A stretch of 64,000 nt of DNA, taken from contig OX393553.1 of the NCBI GenBank assembly GCA_947650365.1, forward strand, positions 35,776,353 through 35,840,352, given 5' to 3'. The notes below the pieces were generated by a model. The model did not search any database. It saw only the letters and a program-made list of their open reading frames with translations, and was not told the DNA's origin. Shown here in pieces: positions 58,741-64,000 of this stretch. The DNA comes from Chamaelirium japonicum. Its lineage: Eukaryota > Streptophyta > Magnoliopsida > Liliales > Melanthiaceae. Within the stretch, counting starts at the first letter, position 1. Each line of letters opens with the position of its first letter. The translations under genes were made by a program, and so were the position numbers.

Positions 58741-58924
58741 CGGAGTGCTGTTGTCGGTGAAGGGAGGAGAAAGCCGCAGCGGGCTCGATCGGGTGTGCAT
58801 TACCGATCGGAGTCGAGGGTGGCGTAGAGGTGACCGCTGCCGGACCCGCGACCTGCAGCCGCTTGGAGAGGAGGAGAGAGTGCTCGTGCTTGTAGGACGC
58901 CGGAGCAGAGAGGGTTCTGCAGTC

Positions 58925-59470
58925 ACGGGGCCGGGGGATCACAAGTCACGGGTTGTGACTGCTCAAACCTCACTGTGCAGTCACGGGTTGTGACTGCCCA
59001 AAACCTCACAAGGGCTGCTCTGACTTCACTGTTCAGTCACGAGCTCTCACTGCTGCCATACTCTTTTGAATGCATAAATGCTGGCCGTTGGATCAGGTCA
59101 GTGGGCTGTGATCGATCGCCATACAGAATGAGGCTCTTCACTGTGCAGTCACGGGCTCTCACCGCTGACTCACTTTTGTGAATGGATAAATGCTGGCCGT
59201 TGGATCGGGCCTCAACTGCTGCTTACTTTTGTGAAGAGAGTCACGGGCTCAACAGCTGCTGCTGCACTTTTTTGAATGGATAAATTCTGGCCGTTTGATC
59301 AGCTCAATGGGCCTGTGATTGATCGCCACACAGAAAGCTCTGTCACTGTGCAGTCACGGGTTCTTCATACTTCACTGTGTAGTCACGGGTTGTGACTTCA
59401 CACGAGGGGGCTGCTCTAACTTCACTGTGCAGTCACGGGTTGTGACTTCACGCGAGAGGTTGATCTTGAT
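58925..59470. repeat. GTCACGGGTTGTGACT repeat cluster
   Basis: The phrase (C)AGTCACGGGTTGTGACT and the phrase ATGCTGGCCGTTGGATC with its variants recur several times at irregular spacing, together with CTGCTCTAACTTCACTGTG. The GTCACGGGTTGTGAC word is itself a partial palindrome. It lies inside the LARD-like element. Confidence 0.8.
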
Positions 59471-60984
59471 CTGGGTTGACGGGACGGCAGTGCTTGGCCT
59501 TGCCGCCTCCACGTGATGTGGGGTGCTGGTGGGCCGCCCTCTCATTGCTGGGATCACTCTTTGGGCTTGTGAAAATCCTGGCCATCAAGGATCTTTTGAT
59601 TGGGTCAGGAGACCCTGCAATTGGTTGCCATGGTTGACGGTCCATGGGGTGCTGAAGTTGCTATGTTGACTGCTTTGCTTGGCCGCCAAGTGGTTCCGTT
59701 GTAGTGAGAGAATGATGGCTAGTGATGGTTGATAGCTGGTTGTCCTGCTCCACTTGTACAAACTAATGCTAATTTAAATCGATTTAAATGTAAGTTGGGG
59801 TATGAGTGGGATCTCCTCTCTAAAGTTGGAGACTTGGAGTAGCCCCTCATTTGGAGTTGGGTCCTACTGTAAAAGTGAATCCCAATTGTCGATTGCATGT
59901 TCTTGAAATGCTGTGATTGAATGACCACCTCTACCGTTGTAACCCTCCAACAGGTATAGGTGTAATTTTCTAATCGAACTTCAATGCGGTTTAGCAGATA
60001 TGCATGGCTGTTCTTGGAAGATGCATTTTGGAGCTCGTGGGCCTCCATGCTACGTCGAATGCATGGACGAACATGGGCCACGCTAGGCTAAGGGCTAATC
60101 CTCGTCGTATGGAAGTTTGGATCGATCGAATGTCGATGCTACGAACCGAGGTAACTCGATCTTTTGCAAGATCAGCTTGTACTCGTAAGTCTTCGAATGC
60201 ACAAGCATGTACGAATGACGTGCGTACCTAGTTGTCCTCCACTGGTGGACTAACCAGGGTAGAGAGTGTCTTTAGAAAGCAATTGAATGTTTGTGTGCTC
60301 TGAAATAGAATTTGAATGTCTTGCTACCGAATAGTGTTGAGGCCACGAGCGAAGACTTCGATTGAATACTGAGACTCAGGTCTCGGACTTTGCTGCATCG
60401 TGCCAAGGTTGCGAGCTTGGACTTTCGACCAAATGCCAAGATGTCGGTCTCGGACTTTGCTACCAAATACTAGAACTAAATTTGGACTTTGTTCGAATGC
60501 TGCGGTTCATGCCTCAGACTTTGCCCTTGAATGGTTGATGAGTCCGTCTGTAAGTTGTTGGAGGATTGTTTCTCCTATCTCCTCAGTTGAAAGGAGTTGG
60601 GCCGCAACGTTCTCTCAACTAATTTGGAGCGTGGAGCACATGTCTTTGTATGTTGATGCTGGCTATAGAAGAGTGTAGATTCACCCCCTCATCGGTGGTG
60701 GACTTCCAGAATGCGTCTTCCTCGAGCATGAGAGCGTGTGATGCTCTCTTATACGAGTGTCAAGTGGTAGAAGTCTTCTGTAGTGACTTGGTAAGTTTGA
60801 GGGATGTCCTGCCTTTGGAGCGACGTTGGCTGAATGCTGCAGAACGCGTTGGACCTTGATCTTCATGTCGAGATGTGTTGGGGCTGAGAGCTTGTCTTTG
60901 GACTTTGCTGCACGTCGAGGTAGCGAAGGTGTCTCGGATTATGTATCTGAGTGTTGATATTCTGGATAGAATAGAATGATTGAA

Positions 60985-61420
60985 TAGGTTTAACATTTGC
61001 ACATAAGGGGTCGTGTCGCAACACGAGGCCCCAAACTTGTTAAACGACCTGGTAGCTTGAAATTTAGAGTTGTGCTGTTTCACAACCCGAAACCGTTTAA
61101 CATTTGCACGTAAAGCGTCGTGTCGCAACACGAGGCCCTAAACTTGTTAAACGACCTGGTAGCTTGAAATTGAGAGTTGTGCTGTTTCACAACCCGAAAC
61201 CGTTTAACATTTGCACGTAAAGGGTCGTGTCGCAACACGAGGCCCTAAACTTGTTAAACGACATTGGAGATTGAAATTGAGAGTTGTGCTGTTTCACAAC
61301 CCGAAACCGTTTAACATTTGCACGTAAAGGGTCATGTCGCAACACGAGACCCTAAACTTGTTAAACGACCTTGTTGCTTGAAGGTTGAGCTGGCTCAACT
61401 TGAATTTACTTGAAGGTTTG
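60985..61420. repeat. 107-bp tandem repeat, four copies
   Basis: TTTAACATTTGCAC starts copies at about 60989, 61096, 61203 and 61310, spaced by exactly 107. Each copy has GGGTCGTGTCGCAACACGAG, ACTTGTTAAACGAC and TGCTGTTTCACAACCCG. Two inverted pairs within the unit (GTTTAAC with GTTAAAC, and GTCGCAACACGA) could form stems. Confidence 0.92.
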
Positions 61421-63422
61421 AAACTGAATGTTGCGCTGTCTCATAACTCAGAATTTGAACGGACAAGTAGACGTTTGAGAGCAATCTTTATTCAGCATAG
61501 AAATTACATCAGAGACGAAAATCTATCTCTTTTTGGTGAGATCAGTCGATAAGATCCTTTGCTTGCGATAGATTCGACGGTGTAGGTTTCTTCCCAGTTG
61601 GGAGTTAGTTTGCATTTGAGTGCCAAGGCTGTCTCCTTGGGATTCGCCAAATGCCGAGGCAGCGAGTGCACCTCGGACTTTTGCCTATCACCTCGTTGTA
61701 GTCTTCAAGTGAGCCCTTTCGTTTCGAACCTCACCCCCAATGTAGGGATTGGAGGAGAGTCAGACTTGAAAGGCTTAGGATATCGATGGGAGATATCGAT
61801 GATGGATTGTCTAGAAAGAGCGGGTTGTTGGATTGAAGTTCAGCCGCCGACTCATTGAGCGAGTCTCGACTGATGTCATTCTGAGTACCTTCCCTCTGGA
61901 TGATCCTGATAGAGTCTTCGCCATTCAGTGAAAGCGGAGGAAGCAACCAGATCGCTCGTGTCCAATAGGTCGTCCGCTCAACCGAGGGAGCTGAGAAGTT
62001 TGACTTTGAAGATCAGTTGTCTGCTCAACCGATCCGATGTTGTCGTCGAGCACATTGAGCTTTTTGAACGAATCCCACAGACGGCGCCAAACTGTGGGGG
62101 AAAATCTTCGTGCCGATCCGAAGACTTTCGCAGCACCAGTCAATTGAAGGTTCGAGTCGAAGAGATCGTTACTCGATCTGTCGATTGGAGTTGCAGCTTT
62201 TGATATGTAAACAGAGAGATACAATCAGAGATAATGTTGACACAAGAGATGTGATCTCGGAGTTCAGCCGAAGCCTACGTCTCCGTGCTATAGGGAGCAA
62301 CCCGAATTCACTAACACCTGTATCGAAGTGATCTCGACAGGCCGAGTATCACTGAAGTCACCCTTCACCTCTTCAAAGAGAAGATGAAGATTAAAGAGAA
62401 GGGAAGGATGTGAAGTTGGAAATCCCAGAGCTCTGGTTTTAGAATTGAGAGTTCGATCCATTTACATTCGAAGGCTCTGCTATTTATAGGATTCTCTGGG
62501 AGGAATTCCGGGGTAAATGGCGGTTTCTGCTGTCGTATCTTGGGATCCTCCAGGTAAGGCTGGTGGGTCCCGCTGTTGTCTTCGGGGGCCCACCAGGCAG
62601 GGCCGGTGGGTCCCGCTGTAGTCCTCGGGGGCCCACCAGGCAGGGCCGGTGGGTCCCTCTGTAGTCTTCGGGGGCGCACCAGGCAGGACCGGTGGGTCCC
62701 GCTGTAGTCTTCGGGGGCCCACCAGGCAGGGCCGATGGGTCCCGCTGTTTGCAGACTTCTTGCTAAAATTTGCACCCACAGTGTTACCTTTCTGCTTAGT
62801 ACGTAATCTTGTAGTCTTTTCTCTTCAGACATTATAATTTTATTGGAATAAGAGTTTTTATTAGTTAGTTAGTATTATATGGTTGTAGTTGCAATGGTTC
62901 CAGCTGAATTCTTTTGGGTAGGCCTCTCCTCAAGGCCCCAAGCCTAGGATAGATCATGATGAAAATATAAGTGCATATAAATGACTAAATTGATTAACCC
63001 TGTAGATAGAAACTCTAGATTGGTGCACGTGAGTGTTAGGGCGTGGATGAGACTACTTGGCTAGCCGTAGGAGGCTTGAGCCTCGTGCTCCCTCAGATAG
63101 ACTCCTGTCAGTATGTAGTGGCACCGACAGGTCACTCATACTGAGAGGATATGACTTTTGAAGGTTGAGCTTGACTAGATAATATCTTCTCTCTGTTGAT
63201 AATTTCTCTTTCTTTGCTTTTTAATAAAAATGTTTTTTGAAAAATCAATTTTAAAAGATTCCCTTCTTGTTTCTCCCTCCTTCTTGTTTTTCATATTAGA
63301 GAGCGTAGAAGCCCTGTGAGAACCCAAATTGGTGTAATTAATTGACCAGACCCAAAACCTCTTCCTTTTCTCATTTCACACCCCAGGGATCGGTCTTCAG
63401 ATTTCTGGGGCGTGACATAAGA

Positions 63423-64000
63423 TTTCATGGGTCATCACTCCTTTTCCTAGGGAGACAACACACGGAGGTGCATCCACTCTGGTCTACCACCGACTCTATT
63501 ACACAACCAGCTCATGTGACAACTTACCTGAGTACACAGATCTTATCGATCCGCTAATCACCAGTGAACTAGTCACTGGTCTCCCACAAGCAACTGCATC
63601 TTAGCTCGTAGCATCAAGTGACTCACATGCTTGAACCTCCAGTTAACACGTTACTGGACTGTCGAGAGCTGGTTGGTCACTCGGGAGCGTTGCTCCCAAA
63701 CTAATAGGTGTGACTACCCAGGCTACACGTAGAGTACCTGGGCCACTTGGGGATCTATGAATTGTCTTAACCCTAGATTGTGTCCAAAGGCCCGTTCTAT
63801 CTGTACGCAATGGTCATATCGCATCCCGCATGCTTAGTTTTGAACCGACTCAAATCTCCTTAATAACAACAATAAACCCATCTTTATTCCAAGCATACTA
63901 ACAGGATTAGGCCCATCATCATTCCATGGCATGCTATCAAGATTTAACCCATCATTTTGCAATGCTATAAAATAATCCATCTTTTATCTAGCAAACTAAT
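63423..64000. other. Unassigned DNA to the right edge
   Basis: The first bases continue the tandem repeat broken by the solo LTR. The remainder is of even base composition, with no gene, RNA or terminal-repeat structure that I can identify. It may be part of another LTR element extending past the edge. Confidence 0.4.

Larger units (their letters stand above)
56188..62780 (-). mobile_element. Non-coding LTR element (LARD-like), 6.6 kb
   Basis: The two LTRs lie at 56188-56918 (731 bp) and 62093-62780 (688 bp), with a 5-bp target duplication GTGTT (56183-56187, 62781-62785). On the minus strand the 5' LTR is the right one: next to it lies the primer-binding sequence TTTGGCGCCGTCTGTGGG (about 62074-62091), and a purine tract (GGAGGGGGTAAG) lies before the left LTR. 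No gag or pol is recognised in the 5.2-kb interior, so it fits a large retrotransposon derivative that depends on others. The LTRs are nearly identical except for one 43-bp repeat unit, so the insertion is young. Structurally it looks whole. Confidence 0.88.
52715..63417 (+). mobile_element. Solo LTR, about 4.1 kb, probably Ty3/gypsy (Tekay-like)
   Basis: It begins TGTAACACC and ends GGGGCGTGACA, with a perfect 5-bp target duplication TAAGA on both sides (52710-52714, 63418-63422). When the 6.6-kb insertion at 56188-62780 is set aside, about 4.1 kb remains, with no second LTR, primer site or coding part. This is the expected product of recombination between the two LTRs of a full element. The very long LTR, its GA-rich stretch (53565-53690) and the phrases typical of chromovirus LTRs suggest the Tekay/Del lineage; that assignment is from memory of the family and less certain than the structure. 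Orientation is taken from those phrases. Confidence 0.75.

Overview
The window is nuclear DNA from a flowering plant. Three host genes are recognisable: the start of an EXA1-like GYF-domain gene, a complete 11-exon DEK-type chromatin protein gene, and an intronless SAUR gene. A fourth gene, an acidic dehydrin, is complete in layout but frameshifted. The GC-rich coding exons (SAUR, dehydrin, first DEK exon) would fit a monocot or a basal angiosperm lineage, but the species cannot be fixed from this sequence. Almost everything else is repeat DNA: hAT-type MITEs with 8-bp target duplications, Helitrons, LTR-element fossils, long CT/GA and TA microsatellites, and foldback elements.

Layout. 1-5578: the first three coding exons of a GYF-domain gene on the minus strand; the rest of its coding sequence was not found to the left. 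6675-13509: what reads as a head-to-tail array of four Helitron units. Each begins TCTATATAA and ends in a small hairpin, then CTAG, and three junctions read CTAG|TCTATATAAC. The first unit encloses the dehydrin. 13510-19226: anonymous AT-rich DNA, a 325-bp tandem duplication, a foldback and a hAT-like element between duplicated flanks. 19227-40244: the DEK gene, 21 kb long for 654 codons; introns 2 and 8 (7.8 and 9.0 kb) are filled with nested MITEs and Ty3/gypsy remnants. 40245-44120: TA microsatellites holding near-perfect palindromic elements, then degenerate telomere-like DNA. 44799-45209: the SAUR gene, between GA/CT microsatellites. 45761-50432: hAT-like, foldback and low-complexity DNA.

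50433-52122 is a Cassandra TRIM (5S-derived sequence in the LTRs, TSD CAATG). Its second LTR holds a 987-bp hAT-type element, which in turn holds a foldback. 52715-63417 is a solo LTR of about 4.1 kb (TSD TAAGA) split by a 6.6-kb non-coding LTR element on the minus strand (TSD GTGTT) rich in GATCGGTC-type repeats.

The host genes do not form a pathway; they are unrelated neighbours separated by repeats. The observations most worth following are the tandem Helitron array with its enclosed dehydrin, the palindromes seated in TA microsatellites, and the repeat-laden non-coding LTR element.
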